A stretch of 64,000 nucleotides of DNA, taken from positions 1,860,001-1,924,000 of the forward strand of contig NZ_UWOE01000001.1 in NCBI RefSeq assembly GCF_900604355.1. The letters are read 5' to 3'. How positions within the stretch are numbered: position 1 is the first letter of the stretch; the number at the start of each line of letters is the position of its first letter. The notes under the pieces were generated by a model that saw only the letters and a list, made by a program, of their open reading frames with translations, ran no database searches and had not been told where the DNA came from. Shown one piece after another: positions 36,207-45,056 of this stretch. The DNA comes from Luxibacter massiliensis (lineage in GTDB: Bacteria > Bacillota > Clostridia > Lachnospirales > Lachnospiraceae). The position numbers and the translations under genes were made by a program.

Positions 36207-37097
36207 CTATTTGTCACGGTAGATCAATGACTCCAGTAATTGCCCCAAATAACTGTCCTGGGGCTGTAATTCATGGAGGGAAGCCATGGCCTCCCTGGAT
36301 ATCTGTCCCACAAGCCTGCCTGCCTCCTCAATGCCTTTTAATGTCACATAAGTCGTCTTTGCATTCCTCTCATCACTGTGTACGGGTTTGCCAAGGACCG
36401 CTTCTGTGCTGGTGACATCCAGAATATCGTCCTGAATCTGGAATGCCAGTCCTACTTTCCTGGCGATTGCTTCCATCTGCCCCACCTGTTTTGATCCGGC
36501 ATCTGCCAATACAGCCCCCACCATCATGGAGGCCTCGATAAGAGCCCCTGTTTTCAGTCTATAGATGAAGTCCAGCTTTTCCCCTGAAATCACTGTCCCG
36601 CTTGACTTTACGTCCACCACCTGGCCCCCTATCATGCCATAAATACCGGCTTTCCCCGCCAGGATTTGGAGGGCCCGCCCAATACATAAGCTGCGGCCAG
36701 GATCCATATCAAAGGCCCTGGCTGCTGTCTCAAAGGCATAATTTAACAGAGCGTCCCCGGCCAGGATCCCCAAATCCTCGCCATACACTACATGGGTAGT
36801 CTTTCTTCCTCTCCGGTAATCGTCATTATCCATGGCCGGCAGGTCATCATGTACCAGGGAGTAAGTATGGATCATTTCAATGGCAGCCATAAACGGCTCT
36901 ATCACCTCACCCTGGCCGCCAAACAGAGAGAAAGCCTCCTGCATGAGCATGGGGCGTAGCCTCTTCCCTCCGGCCATTAGGCTATATTCCATTGCCTCCA
37001 TAATTACAGACTGGTATCCCTCTGATGGAGGCAGGTACTGGGAAAGAATACGCTCTATATTCTCCGTCCTTTTTTGATACTCCTCTTTAAAAGTCAT
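36207..37097 (-). CDS. ispA: Polyprenyl (farnesyl/geranylgeranyl) diphosphate synthase
   Basis: 296-residue trans-prenyltransferase. The first aspartate-rich motif is VHDDLPAMDNDD; the second is QIQDDILD. GGKRLRP is the conserved IPP-binding region. The start ATG 37097 lies 11 bases inside the end of xseB, so the genes overlap. By position and length farnesyl diphosphate is the likely product. Confidence 0.95.
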   Translation of the reverse strand: MTFKEEYQKRTENIERILSQYLPPSEGYQSVIMEAMEYSLMAGGKRLRPMLMQEAFSLFGGQGEVIEPFMAAIEMIHTYSLVHDDLPAMDNDDYRRGRKTTHVVYGEDLGILAGDALLNYAFETAARAFDMDPGRSLCIGRALQILAGKAGIYGMIGGQVVDVKSSGTVISGEKLDFIYRLKTGALIEASMMVGAVLADAGSKQVGQMEAIARKVGLAFQIQDDILDVTSTEAVLGKPVHSDERNAKTTYVTLKGIEEAGRLVGQISREAMASLHELQPQDSYLGQLLESLIYRDK

Positions 37098-37326
37098 GCT
37101 CCTCACCATCCTCATCCAGAATCTGCACCTTCTTTTCCACTGCATCTATAGTCTCACTGCACTGCCTGAGCATATCCATCCCATTCTGGTACAGAGAAAA
37201 TGACTCCTCAAGGGTGATATCCTCCCCCTCCATCCTGGCAATGACCTTGTCCAGCCCAGAAAACAGTTCTTCCAGGGAAGGCCTTTCTTCCTCCTGCTGG
37301 CCCTGTTTATTTGTATTTACCGCCAT
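37087..37326 (-). CDS. xseB: Exodeoxyribonuclease VII small subunit
   Basis: 79 residues. The core SLEELFSGLDKVIARMEGEDITLEESFSLYQNGM matches XseB, which binds several copies to XseA to form exonuclease VII. It overlaps xseA by 20 bases and ispA by 11, so translation is coupled. Confidence 0.94.
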   Translation of the reverse strand: MAVNTNKQGQQEEERPSLEELFSGLDKVIARMEGEDITLEESFSLYQNGMDMLRQCSETIDAVEKKVQILDEDGEEHDF

Positions 37327-38530
37327 CTGGCTTCACCTCCGTTATCTCCCTGACAGCTGCCCGCACATATCCATCTGTCATATATATTTTCAGTACATCT
37401 CCCGCCTGCACCTGCGAAACTGTTTTAACATTCTTACCCCCGGCATTTTCCACATAGGAATACCCCTGATTTAATTTAGCAAGGGGAGAACACCCTTTCA
37501 TCTGTTCTATATATAATTCCAGCCTGCGCCTCCTGTCCTGCAGGGCCGCCTCCATCAGAAACGCCGTCCTCTGGCGTAAATCGGCAAGCCGCTGCTGCTT
37601 CTCCAAAAGTTTCTGCCTGGGATGCTTTAGCTTTAACTTTAGCGCCGCCTGTTTGGCCCGCTCTCTTTCTCTTGAAATCCGCTGCCCCATCAGTTTCCTG
37701 AGAGCCAGTTCATATTCCCTGACTGCGCTGGCTGTCCCCAGGTATTCATACACGGCAAGCTCCGCCGCCGCCGAGGGCGTAGGGGCGCGCATATCCGCCA
37801 CATAATCTGCTATGGTGGTGTCTGTCTCATGCCCCACGGCTGAGATGACCGGCACCAGGCAGTCAAAGATTGCCCTGGCAACCACTTCTTCATTAAAGGC
37901 CCATAAATCCTCTATAGATCCGCCTCCCCGGCCCACGATTATAACATCTACCTTTTTTTTCTCCAGCATTTGAATTCCCCGGACAATACTGTCAGCAGCT
38001 CCGTCACCCTGTACCTGGGCCGGATAGAGGATAAGCCTGACATAAGGGTTCCTCCTGGCAGCAATATTGATAATATCCCTCACAGCCGCTCCCGTGGGCG
38101 CTGTCACAATCCCCACTGTCTTCACATACTTCGGGATAGGCTGCTTATATTCCTGTGCAAACATCCCCATCTGGGCAAGCTCAGACTTTAATGCCTCAAA
38201 TCTCTCATATAGCAGCCCTGCCCCGTCCAGTATAATCTCACGGGCATAGAGCTGATATTTCCCATCCCTCTCATACACACTGACAGCTCCCAACACAACC
38301 ACCTGCTGGCCCTCCTGCATACGAAAAGAAAGTCCTGACCTGGAGCCTGCGAACATAACGCAGGCTATGGTGCCGGACTCATCCTTTAATGAAAAATATA
38401 TATGCCCTGAAGTATGGTATTTACAGTTAGACACTTCACCTTTCACATAAATCCGGTTCAGCATAAAATCCTGTGTAAACATATTCTTGATATAGGCATT
38501 TACCTGCTTTACTGTATATACATTGCGCAT
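37307..38530 (-). CDS. xseA: Exodeoxyribonuclease VII large subunit
   Basis: 407 residues. An N-terminal OB fold (VKGEVSNCKYHTSGHIYFSLKD) is followed by the catalytic region with GRGGGSIEDLWAFN and VGHETDTTIADYVADMRAPTPSAAAE, both highly conserved. Degrades single-stranded DNA. The ATG follows GGCGGGAGATAAGGG. First gene of the tightly packed xseA-xseB-ispA-dxs-tlyA-nadK-argR-recN operon; folD, often between nusB and xseA, is missing here. Confidence 0.96.
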   Translation of the reverse strand: MRNVYTVKQVNAYIKNMFTQDFMLNRIYVKGEVSNCKYHTSGHIYFSLKDESGTIACVMFAGSRSGLSFRMQEGQQVVVLGAVSVYERDGKYQLYAREIILDGAGLLYERFEALKSELAQMGMFAQEYKQPIPKYVKTVGIVTAPTGAAVRDIINIAARRNPYVRLILYPAQVQGDGAADSIVRGIQMLEKKKVDVIIVGRGGGSIEDLWAFNEEVVARAIFDCLVPVISAVGHETDTTIADYVADMRAPTPSAAAELAVYEYLGTASAVREYELALRKLMGQRISRERERAKQAALKLKLKHPRQKLLEKQQRLADLRQRTAFLMEAALQDRRRRLELYIEQMKGCSPLAKLNQGYSYVENAGGKNVKTVSQVQAGDVLKIYMTDGYVRAAVREITEVKPDGGKYK

Positions 38531-38554
38531 CCCTTATCTCCCGCCGGGCCAGGG

Positions 38555-38965
38555 TCAGTCCTCCTTATCACCCGCCAGCTTTGCCAGCACTCCATTTACA
38601 AAGGAAGGCCCTTCCTTGCCGCTGAATCTTTTGGCCAGCTCCACAGCCTCATTAATCGCTACTCTTTTTGGTACTTCATCATCCCATTTCATCTCGTAGA
38701 CAGCAAGGCGCAGGATGGTCAGGTCTACCTTGTTCATTCTAGTAGTCTTCCACCCAGACGTTTTCTCATTCAAAATGCAGTCAATCTCTGGTATTTTTTG
38801 GCTGGCCGCCTCAAATTTTCTCTTTATGTAGTCTCTATCATCCTCAGATGCACTCTGCAGGTTATCTAAATATAACAGCAAGTGCTCTGGCATATCACTG
38901 GTCTCATTGAATTCAATCTGGAAAAGCATTTTAAAAATATGCTCCCGAAGTTCTCTTCTTACCAT
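38555..38965 (-). CDS. nusB: Transcription antitermination factor NusB
   Basis: 136-residue all-helical protein that binds boxA RNA with NusE/S10 during rRNA transcription. Start MVRRELREHIFKMLFQIEF and the end RFSGKEGPSFVNGVLAKL are characteristic. It lies 24 bases before xseA. Its upstream region is an unusually structured intergenic stretch (38966-39282). Confidence 0.96.
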   Translation of the reverse strand: MVRRELREHIFKMLFQIEFNETSDMPEHLLLYLDNLQSASEDDRDYIKRKFEAASQKIPEIDCILNEKTSGWKTTRMNKVDLTILRLAVYEMKWDDEVPKRVAINEAVELAKRFSGKEGPSFVNGVLAKLAGDKED

Positions 38966-39282
38966 GTTCGCTCCTTTCGCCCCATCCCCATTATTCTGTA
39001 AAGACCCACCCGCAAAAACTTATTTTAGGGTTCTCCAGCCTGGATAGGGTAAAGCGGAATTATCCGCCCACCAGACTCCCTAAGTCCCTCAAAAATGAGG
39101 GACCTGCTCCGGTCTGCACGCCGATGCACAGCTGCTTTGGCAGCTTGCCTCGGCACATCGTGCGCATCCTGCGGAGAGTTTATGATGTGGGAAAGCCGAA
39201 GCTTTCCCACATCATAAAGAAAGGGATGTCTTACGACATCCCTTATTATACTACACACCCTCTGCCCTTTGCAACGAAAAGG
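38966..39282 (-). other. Hairpin-rich intergenic region between asp23 and nusB
   Basis: The first 35 bases after asp23 lead into a hairpin that may terminate its transcript (39221-39244). After this come four further hairpins (see candidate ncRNA entry). About 60 bases next to nusB hold its ribosome site but no clear promoter. A 77-codon open frame across the hairpins is a by-product of the inverted repeats and has no family resemblance. Confidence 0.65.
39052..39244 (-). ncRNA. Candidate structured RNA: five hairpins in tandem
   Basis: In minus-strand order: stem 1, AAGGGATGTC/GACATCCCTT with loop GTAA (39221-39244); stem 2, a perfect 17-bp stem with loop TTCG closed by C-G (39180-39217); stem 3, GCCGAGGCAAGCTGC/GCAGCTGTGCATCGGC with loop CAAA (39120-39154); stem 4, GTCCCTCA/TGAGGGAC (39084-39103) inside CAGAC/GTCTG; stem 5, GCGGA-TAAT-TCCGC (39052-39065). 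GNRA and UUCG loops appear only when read on the minus strand, which suggests it is transcribed that way. I do not recognise the family. Stem 1 may simply be the asp23 terminator. Confidence 0.5.
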
Positions 39283-39666
39283 TTATGAAGGGTTCTCCAT
39301 TTCTACTCCTGCAACCTTAATATTGACATCTGCAACTTCCAGTCCGGTCATGTTCTCAATGGCATTCTTTACTTTCTCCTGCACCCTGGATGAAATCTCC
39401 ATGATGCTGTAGTTATATTTCAGGTTCAATGCCAGGGAGACAGTCACAACGCCTTCCAGCACATCAACCTTTACGCCTTTTGAAATATTCTTCATACCCA
39501 GCTTGCCTATCAGTTCGTTGGTTATATTCCCTGCCATGGAAGCGACTCCTTCCACCTCTGTGGCTGCCAGGGCCGCAATGATTGCCACCACCTCATCTGC
39601 AATCTTCACCTCGCCCAAGCTGGAATCATTCTGTATTGTATACGTATTTCTTTCGTCCTTTGCCAT
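39283..39666 (-). CDS. Asp23/Gls24 family protein (YqhY-like)
   Basis: 127 residues with the Asp23 core GEVKIADEVVAIIAALAATEVEGVASM. The B. subtilis homologue YqhY sits at the same place before nusB and influences acetyl-CoA carboxylase/lipid homeostasis. In this window accB and accC, its neighbours in Bacillus, are missing. It has its own promoter at 39702-39730. The ATG follows AGGAGGTTTTTACG. Confidence 0.93.
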   Translation of the reverse strand: MAKDERNTYTIQNDSSLGEVKIADEVVAIIAALAATEVEGVASMAGNITNELIGKLGMKNISKGVKVDVLEGVVTVSLALNLKYNYSIMEISSRVQEKVKNAIENMTGLEVADVNIKVAGVEMENPS

Positions 39667-39701
39667 CGTAAAAACCTCCTGTTGGTTTAATCTCTTTTTA
39701 T

Positions 39702-39730
39702 ATTATAACAAACAACCCAATATTTGAAAA
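39702..39730 (-). promoter_or_regulatory. Sigma-A promoter of the asp23-like gene
   Basis: On the minus strand TTTTCA (39725-39730), 17 bases, TATAAT (39702-39707). Confidence 0.68.
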
Positions 39731-39738
39731 GGGTAATA

Positions 39739-41331
39739 TCAGGAACGCCCAAATTCAGACAGCTTAAGGCCCTGGTTTCTGTCCAGGGTCATCTTAATGC
39801 TCCACTCATGTGCAAAAAGAAGCAGGGGACGCCCTTTTAGGTCCTTAATCTTCTTCATATCGGAAGTCCCAACCAGCCTGTCCATGTCGGCGTCATGGTT
39901 TTCAATCCAGCGGATATGCTCATAGGGGAGGGGTTCAAGTTTAATCTCCACATTGTATTCATTGACAAGGCGGTATTTCAGTACGTCAAACTGCAGGACG
40001 CCAACAACACCGACTATAATTTCCTCCATACCTGTATTAAATTCCTGGAAAATCTGGATGGCCCCCTCCTGGGCAATCTGGTTAATCCCCTTTACAAACT
40101 GCTTCCTCTTCATAGTATCCACCTGGCGTACCCGGGCAAAGTGCTCCGGGGCAAACGTGGGGATTCCCTCATATGCGAACCGGTCTTTGGCGGCGGTCAA
40201 TGTATCCCCAATAGAAAAAATACCTGGGTCAAATACTCCGATAATGTCGCCCCCGTAAGCGGTTTCGATCATCTTACGCTCACTGGCCATCATTTGCTGG
40301 GGCTGGGACAGCCTGACGTCCTTGCCTCCCTGCACATGATACACAGACATCCCCGCCTCGAACTTGCCAGAACAGATCCGCATAAAGGCAATCCTGTCTC
40401 TATGCGCCTTGTTCATGTTTGCCTGGATCTTAAATACAAAGGCTGAGAAATCCTTTTCTGACATCGGGTCTATCTCCCCTTTGTCAGATTTCCTTGGGAG
40501 GGGTGAGCTTGTCATATCCAGAAAGTGTTTAAGAAACGTCTCAACGCCAAAGTTTGTCAGCGCCGACCCGAAAAAAACTGGTGAGAGCTCGCCTCTGCTT
40601 ACAAGCTCCTGGTCAAACTCAGCGGCTGCGCCGTCCAGAAGCTCAATCTCCTCCTGGAGTGTCACTTTTGCTTCAGTCCCTAATATCCAGTCCAGTTCCG
40701 GGTTATTGGCATCCAGTACCTTAACCGCTCCGGTGGCCGTCCCCTTATGAGTGTCAGAGAACAGATCTACCTCCTGCTTCTGCCTGTCATATACCCCTTT
40801 GAAGGCCTTTCCCGAACCTATTGGCCAGTTTACGGGACACGTGGCAATCCCAAGCTCTTTTTCAATATCGTCCAACAAATCAAAAGTATCTTTCGCCTCC
40901 CGGTCCATCTTATTGATAAACGTAAAAATAGGTATGTGCCTCATGACACAGACCTTAAATAATTTTCTTGTCTGGGCCTCCACCCCCTTGGAGGCATCAA
41001 TGACCATGACCGCGGAATCTGCAGCCATCAAAGTTCTGTACGTATCTTCAGAAAAGTCCTGGTGGCCGGGCGTATCCAGGATATTGATACAGAATCCACT
41101 GTAATTAAACTGAAGTACAGAGGATGTAACGGAAATCCCCCTCTCCTTCTCAATCTCCATCCAGTCTGATACCGCATGTTTTGCCGTCGCCTTCCCCTTG
41201 ACAGAGCCGGCCTGGTTAATGGCGCCTCCGTACAGCAGAAACTTTTCAGTCAGCGTAGTCTTTCCCGCATCGGGGTGGGAAATAATTGCAAATGTCCTTC
41301 TCTTTTTTATCTCATTCGTAATCTCTGACAT
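39739..41331 (-). CDS. prfC: Peptide chain release factor 3
   Basis: 530-residue translational GTPase that recycles RF1/RF2 after termination. P-loop SHPDAGKTT (about 19-27), DTPGH (G3) and NKMD (G4) are clear; length and the C-terminal EWSIKMTLDRNQGLKLSEFG match RF3 and not EF-G. It lies between spoIIIAH and the asp23-like gene, where B. subtilis carries accB-accC, so it is an insertion in otherwise conserved order. The ATG follows AGGAGAGGAAGAAT. Confidence 0.96.
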   Translation of the reverse strand: MSEITNEIKKRRTFAIISHPDAGKTTLTEKFLLYGGAINQAGSVKGKATAKHAVSDWMEIEKERGISVTSSVLQFNYSGFCINILDTPGHQDFSEDTYRTLMAADSAVMVIDASKGVEAQTRKLFKVCVMRHIPIFTFINKMDREAKDTFDLLDDIEKELGIATCPVNWPIGSGKAFKGVYDRQKQEVDLFSDTHKGTATGAVKVLDANNPELDWILGTEAKVTLQEEIELLDGAAAEFDQELVSRGELSPVFFGSALTNFGVETFLKHFLDMTSSPLPRKSDKGEIDPMSEKDFSAFVFKIQANMNKAHRDRIAFMRICSGKFEAGMSVYHVQGGKDVRLSQPQQMMASERKMIETAYGGDIIGVFDPGIFSIGDTLTAAKDRFAYEGIPTFAPEHFARVRQVDTMKRKQFVKGINQIAQEGAIQIFQEFNTGMEEIIVGVVGVLQFDVLKYRLVNEYNVEIKLEPLPYEHIRWIENHDADMDRLVGTSDMKKIKDLKGRPLLLFAHEWSIKMTLDRNQGLKLSEFGRS

Positions 41332-41539
41332 ATTCTTCCTCTCCTGTCCTTACAAAGTCCACGGTACAAAGCATATCTGCCCCGCCGGGCAGGAACTTCC
41401 GGCAGAACAGATACCTCTTTATCCAGGACATATTTAATAAGTTTAACATAAGAAATAATCTGCCGCAATTGTTTACTGGAAATATTCTTCCCCTTTTCCA
41501 GAAATTATAAACTGGACTGTATGTAATTTCCTGCCGCTT

Positions 41540-42160
41540 TTACTCAGCTCCCTCATGGATAGGAGTGATGACAATATTTTCCGGCGCTATGCTTGTTTTT
41601 CTTGTCACGATGTCCTCTATCTGCGCCCGGTTGGCGTCTGTAAGCTCTGCACTGTTCACCACAATATCCGCGGAGTCCTCTGTCAGGCTGACCACGGCGT
41701 CAGAAAACCCTTTTGAGGACATCAGTGTCTCTATGGCAACCTCCTGCTCGGAAAGCTCCGTCATTTTTACCATCTGTGCAATGGCATCCTGCTTCTCCTG
41801 GTCGCTGATGTTTGTATTGTCTATAATAGACTGCAGTGTCTCCTTATTTTGGGCCCGCACCTGTTCTCTTGCCACCTTTGCCTGTGCCACAGTGGTGTCT
41901 GTGCCGCCGTTTGTAAGAACAGCCTCCCCGGGCGTCCCTTCTATCTCAGAGTCATTGCTGGCAATATCCCCGGATCCTGTTTCAATATCCTCCTCCGAAA
42001 TGTCTAACAGCTCCTTGTTCGCCAGTTCTGCATTGGCCTCTGTGGTACTCTTCTCGGACTGCCCGAACAGCCGCCCTGAATAATTCAGGTATCCGGCGAT
42101 GGCAATCATAACTGCCAGTGTAGTAATGATGATCTGATTTTTCTTAAATAAACGCTTCAC
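41540..42160 (-). CDS. spoIIIAH: Stage III sporulation protein AH
   Basis: 206 residues; cytoplasmic N-terminus, one membrane helix (about 10-30), then an acidic linker and a YscJ/FliF-like ring-building domain in the intermembrane space. In Bacillus it pairs with SpoIIQ to form the channel between mother cell and forespore. It starts at GTG 42160 after the strong AAAGGAGGATTCCAA. Last gene of the spoIIIA operon; I see no strong terminator after it, only CTGGAAA/TTTCCAG without a T-run. Confidence 0.93.
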   Translation of the reverse strand: MKRLFKKNQIIITTLAVMIAIAGYLNYSGRLFGQSEKSTTEANAELANKELLDISEEDIETGSGDIASNDSEIEGTPGEAVLTNGGTDTTVAQAKVAREQVRAQNKETLQSIIDNTNISDQEKQDAIAQMVKMTELSEQEVAIETLMSSKGFSDAVVSLTEDSADIVVNSAELTDANRAQIEDIVTRKTSIAPENIVITPIHEGAE

Positions 42161-42174
42161 TTGGAATCCTCCTT

Positions 42175-42786
42175 TTATGTATCAGTCCTTTTCATTATTT
42201 TTATTTTATGCGCCTCTACTCCGAATAATGCCTGGATCGCCTCAGTAATGTTCTGCACGACAACTGCATCGTCCCCTCCCTGGGCGATCACAAGCACGCC
42301 CGCTATTTCCGGCGCCATTTCTTTACTCACATAGGGGGACTGGGATCCGTCCGATGTCTGTTCATATATGCTTGTTTTATCGGCTGTCTGATCCTCTACA
42401 GTCCTTGTGCCGCCTGAACTGTCCTCCTCCTGTGACACCTGGCTGCTGCTTTGCTGGTCCTTTTCCACAATCTTTTGGCCTGATGATTTAAGAGTAATCA
42501 TCACCTCCGCTTTCCCCACCCCCTCTACACATTCCAAAGCCTCTGCAACCCGCCTTTCCATATATTCTTCATATTCACCGCTGGAATTCTGAGAAGAATA
42601 TGAGCTTAAGCCATCCTGCACGGAGGTATCTTCCCTCTCTGTGCCGCCCCCCTTTTTATCTGATGCAGGGATGGCGATGACCACAAGGAGGAGCCCTGCC
42701 AGAAATATAATAAGCAGCTGGTTTTTTCCGGGAATCCCTTTCTGGCCTTTGAGTTTTTCTACGATCTCCTTCCACTTATTTTCCAA
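42175..42786 (-). CDS. spoIIIAG: Stage III sporulation protein AG
   Basis: 203 residues with one membrane helix (about residues 21-42), a Ser/Glu-rich linker and the ring-building motif VEGVGKAEVMITLKSSG near residue 90. Forms a large ring in the feeding-tube complex. It starts with TTG 42786 after GGAGGGGATTCAGA and overlaps the end of spoIIIAF by 11 bases. Confidence 0.93.
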   Translation of the reverse strand: MENKWKEIVEKLKGQKGIPGKNQLLIIFLAGLLLVVIAIPASDKKGGGTEREDTSVQDGLSSYSSQNSSGEYEEYMERRVAEALECVEGVGKAEVMITLKSSGQKIVEKDQQSSSQVSQEEDSSGGTRTVEDQTADKTSIYEQTSDGSQSPYVSKEMAPEIAGVLVIAQGGDDAVVVQNITEAIQALFGVEAHKIKIMKRTDT

Positions 42787-43147
42787 TCTGAATCCCCTCC
42801 ACTTCTATCTTATTTGGGTCCGTCTTAGGATCTTCCCTGCTGCTATCATTGTATTGGTATTCCTGGGGTAAAAAATCCAGGATGTCCATCTCCTCCAGAT
42901 ACATTTTATGGGCCTCAATTTCCTCCTTCTCCATCTCATATTCCCTGCTGTGGTACAATTCATAAAAGGTCTGTTCTATCCCTGCCAGCTTAAGTACAGG
43001 CGTGAGCATAAGCAGTATCATGACTAATCCGGAAAAAAACTGTACGTATTTTTTGTACTCCTTTCCGGGTATGATCTTAAGCACCGCCGTCATAATAACC
43101 AGATAAAAAGCGATATTCTGTATCCACTCATATAAATACTCAAACAT
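42776..43147 (-). CDS. spoIIIAF: Stage III sporulation protein AF
   Basis: 123 residues with two N-terminal membrane helices (about 7-25 and 33-52) and a soluble tail, as expected for SpoIIIAF, a small membrane component of the SpoIIIA complex. Identity rests on the topology and its place between AE and AG. The ATG follows GAAGGAGTGCAGGA. Confidence 0.9.
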   Translation of the reverse strand: MFEYLYEWIQNIAFYLVIMTAVLKIIPGKEYKKYVQFFSGLVMILLMLTPVLKLAGIEQTFYELYHSREYEMEKEEIEAHKMYLEEMDILDFLPQEYQYNDSSREDPKTDPNKIEVEGIQIGK

Positions 43148-43168
43148 TCCTGCACTCCTTCTATGTCC

Positions 43169-44437
43169 TTAAGTGGTGGAAGCCGCTACAACCGCGATTG
43201 TCAGCAAAAACAGCACCCCGGTGGAAAAAATCACTTTCACAAGCAGCTCAAACCCCTCACTCACACCGCTTATGCAGCCTGTAATTCTTTTATCAGATAC
43301 AGGCTGCACCAAGGCTGCCGTCATTTTGTACAAAAACATCATAACCACCATCTGCAGCAGAGGCACTGCGCAGATAGCTATGAGTATCACCGCCCCTGCC
43401 ATGCCAATACCATTTTTAATCAGTACGGCGGCCCCCAGTACCACATCTGTCACCCCGCCTATGGCGCCCCCTATGCCGGGTATGGCCTCGGCAGTTTTTG
43501 TCAGTGTGCTTCGCTTTAAAGTGTCAATGGCGGGCGCCAGCATGGCCTGTATTATATTGATCCCTGCCACACAGGCTAAAAGTGTCTTTAGTATCCACTC
43601 TGCCAGTTTTTTTAGCAGGCCGGCAAACTGGGATAAATATTCCTCCCCTGAGAGATAATTCATAACCTGCACCATAATATAAATATTGATTACAGGGAGC
43701 AGGAACCTAAGTATCAGTACCTCTGCCACATAAATCAAAAACAGCACAATATTATAAAAAATCAATGCGCTGCTGCTCCCTGAGGCAATGGCAACGGCCA
43801 GGAAATAACTGGGGCACAGCACACGCATAAAATCCAGCAGCAGCTCAAGCTGCCCTTCAATTCCATCTACTGCTATCCTAAATGCATTCAGGCACATCGT
43901 AATCAGAAGCATATACAATACATAAAAGCTGATCTCTGACACCTGCCTATTCTGAAAAGCATTGGAAAAATTTGTAAACACGGCGGCGATCACTGCAATT
44001 AAAAGCATATAGGCAAGATTCTGCCTGTTATATCTGAATTCATAGGCGGCCTGGTCTAGAATAAATTCCCCTATAAGTTTGCCGGCATTTTCCCACTCCC
44101 CCTGGACCAGGCCCTCAACCAGGCCCTGAAAGTCCATTTTTTCCTCTGGGAATATTTTCTGCAGGCTGTCGTCTATTTCCTGAAAGTCAAATTCATCAAA
44201 CAGCTTATCCTGAGTTTCCTGCGCCACAGCATTGTAGTCTGTCCCATTTTCCTCAACGCCTGCCGTATCTTCCCCGGCCCTTATTCCTCCCTCCTCCCTA
44301 TCCGCCGCATATACTTCTAAATCGTTGTGATACAGTCCTGCGGCGGCAGCCATGGCAGCAGAGAAAATAAAAATCAGGCAGTACTTTGCTGCTTTTCTCC
44401 TGCCTATCACCATGCCCCCTATCCCTTCCAGCCTCAT
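43169..44437 (-). CDS. spoIIIAE: Stage III sporulation protein AE
   Basis: 422-residue polytopic membrane protein. N-terminal signal-like helix, an acidic extracellular part, then about eight membrane segments from residue 120. The conserved C-terminal stretch with DVVLGAAVLIKNGIGMAG marks SpoIIIAE. The start overlaps the spoIIIAD stop (ATGA-type). Confidence 0.94.
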   Translation of the reverse strand: MRLEGIGGMVIGRRKAAKYCLIFIFSAAMAAAAGLYHNDLEVYAADREEGGIRAGEDTAGVEENGTDYNAVAQETQDKLFDEFDFQEIDDSLQKIFPEEKMDFQGLVEGLVQGEWENAGKLIGEFILDQAAYEFRYNRQNLAYMLLIAVIAAVFTNFSNAFQNRQVSEISFYVLYMLLITMCLNAFRIAVDGIEGQLELLLDFMRVLCPSYFLAVAIASGSSSALIFYNIVLFLIYVAEVLILRFLLPVINIYIMVQVMNYLSGEEYLSQFAGLLKKLAEWILKTLLACVAGINIIQAMLAPAIDTLKRSTLTKTAEAIPGIGGAIGGVTDVVLGAAVLIKNGIGMAGAVILIAICAVPLLQMVVMMFLYKMTAALVQPVSDKRITGCISGVSEGFELLVKVIFSTGVLFLLTIAVVAASTT

Positions 44438-44820
44438 GTCAGGAACTCCCTGATGGTTTCTAAAAGTGCCAGCAGCACAGGCATGCCCAAAGCCAGGATG
44501 GTCAGTTTACTGAAAATTTCTATCTGTACCGCAATGGTCTGGTGCCCTGCGTCTTTACAGACACTGGAGGAAAATTCCGCTATGTATGTAATCCCTATCA
44601 TTTTCAGCATGGTAGCAATATAGCTTGTATCAATTTTAATATACTGGTTGATCTGTGACACAGTCCTTACAAACATTTCGAGACGGTCCACAATACATGC
44701 AAAAATAAGAATACTTACAGCCACACTCATATAGATTCCATATTCAGGTTTCCCTGTTTTAAATTGTATAGATAAAAGTGCCCCTATCACGCCGATTATC
44801 CCGATTTGGATCATACTCAT
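44434..44820 (-). CDS. spoIIIAD: Stage III sporulation protein AD
   Basis: 128-residue membrane protein with about four helices. I chose ATG 44820 after AAAGGAGGGTATCTCT; the longer in-frame reading upstream is not family-like. The phrase YIATMLKMIGITYIAEFSSSVCKDAG is characteristic of SpoIIIAD. Confidence 0.93.
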   Translation of the reverse strand: MSMIQIGIIGVIGALLSIQFKTGKPEYGIYMSVAVSILIFACIVDRLEMFVRTVSQINQYIKIDTSYIATMLKMIGITYIAEFSSSVCKDAGHQTIAVQIEIFSKLTILALGMPVLLALLETIREFLT

Positions 44821-44848
44821 AGAGATACCCTCCTTTCTTGTACTCCGG

Positions 44849-45043
44849 CTACAGGGAGAAAAGCTGTTTGATTGATAGAAATAAATCATATATATACGGC
44901 AGTACCCATGACAGTACAAGGATCAGTCCGGCGAAACTTGTCAGAAATGCCTGCTCGTCCCTCCCGCTGTGCTTAAGCACCTGGCTTAAAATGGATACCA
45001 GGATGCCTACCGCCGCAATTTTAAATATCAAATTTATGCTCAT
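44849..45043 (-). CDS. spoIIIAC: Stage III sporulation protein AC
   Basis: 64-residue protein with two membrane helices and the short loop HSGRDEQAFL, characteristic of SpoIIIAC. The ATG follows GACAGGAGGGGCCC. Lies between AB and AD as in all spoIIIA operons. Confidence 0.93.
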   Translation of the reverse strand: MSINLIFKIAAVGILVSILSQVLKHSGRDEQAFLTSFAGLILVLSWVLPYIYDLFLSIKQLFSL

Positions 45044-45056
45044 GGGCCCCTCCTGT

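Noticed and set aside
39025..39258. 77-codon open frame across the asp23-nusB spacer
   Set aside because: It is formed by the hairpin array itself, has no ribosome site and an improbable protein composition.
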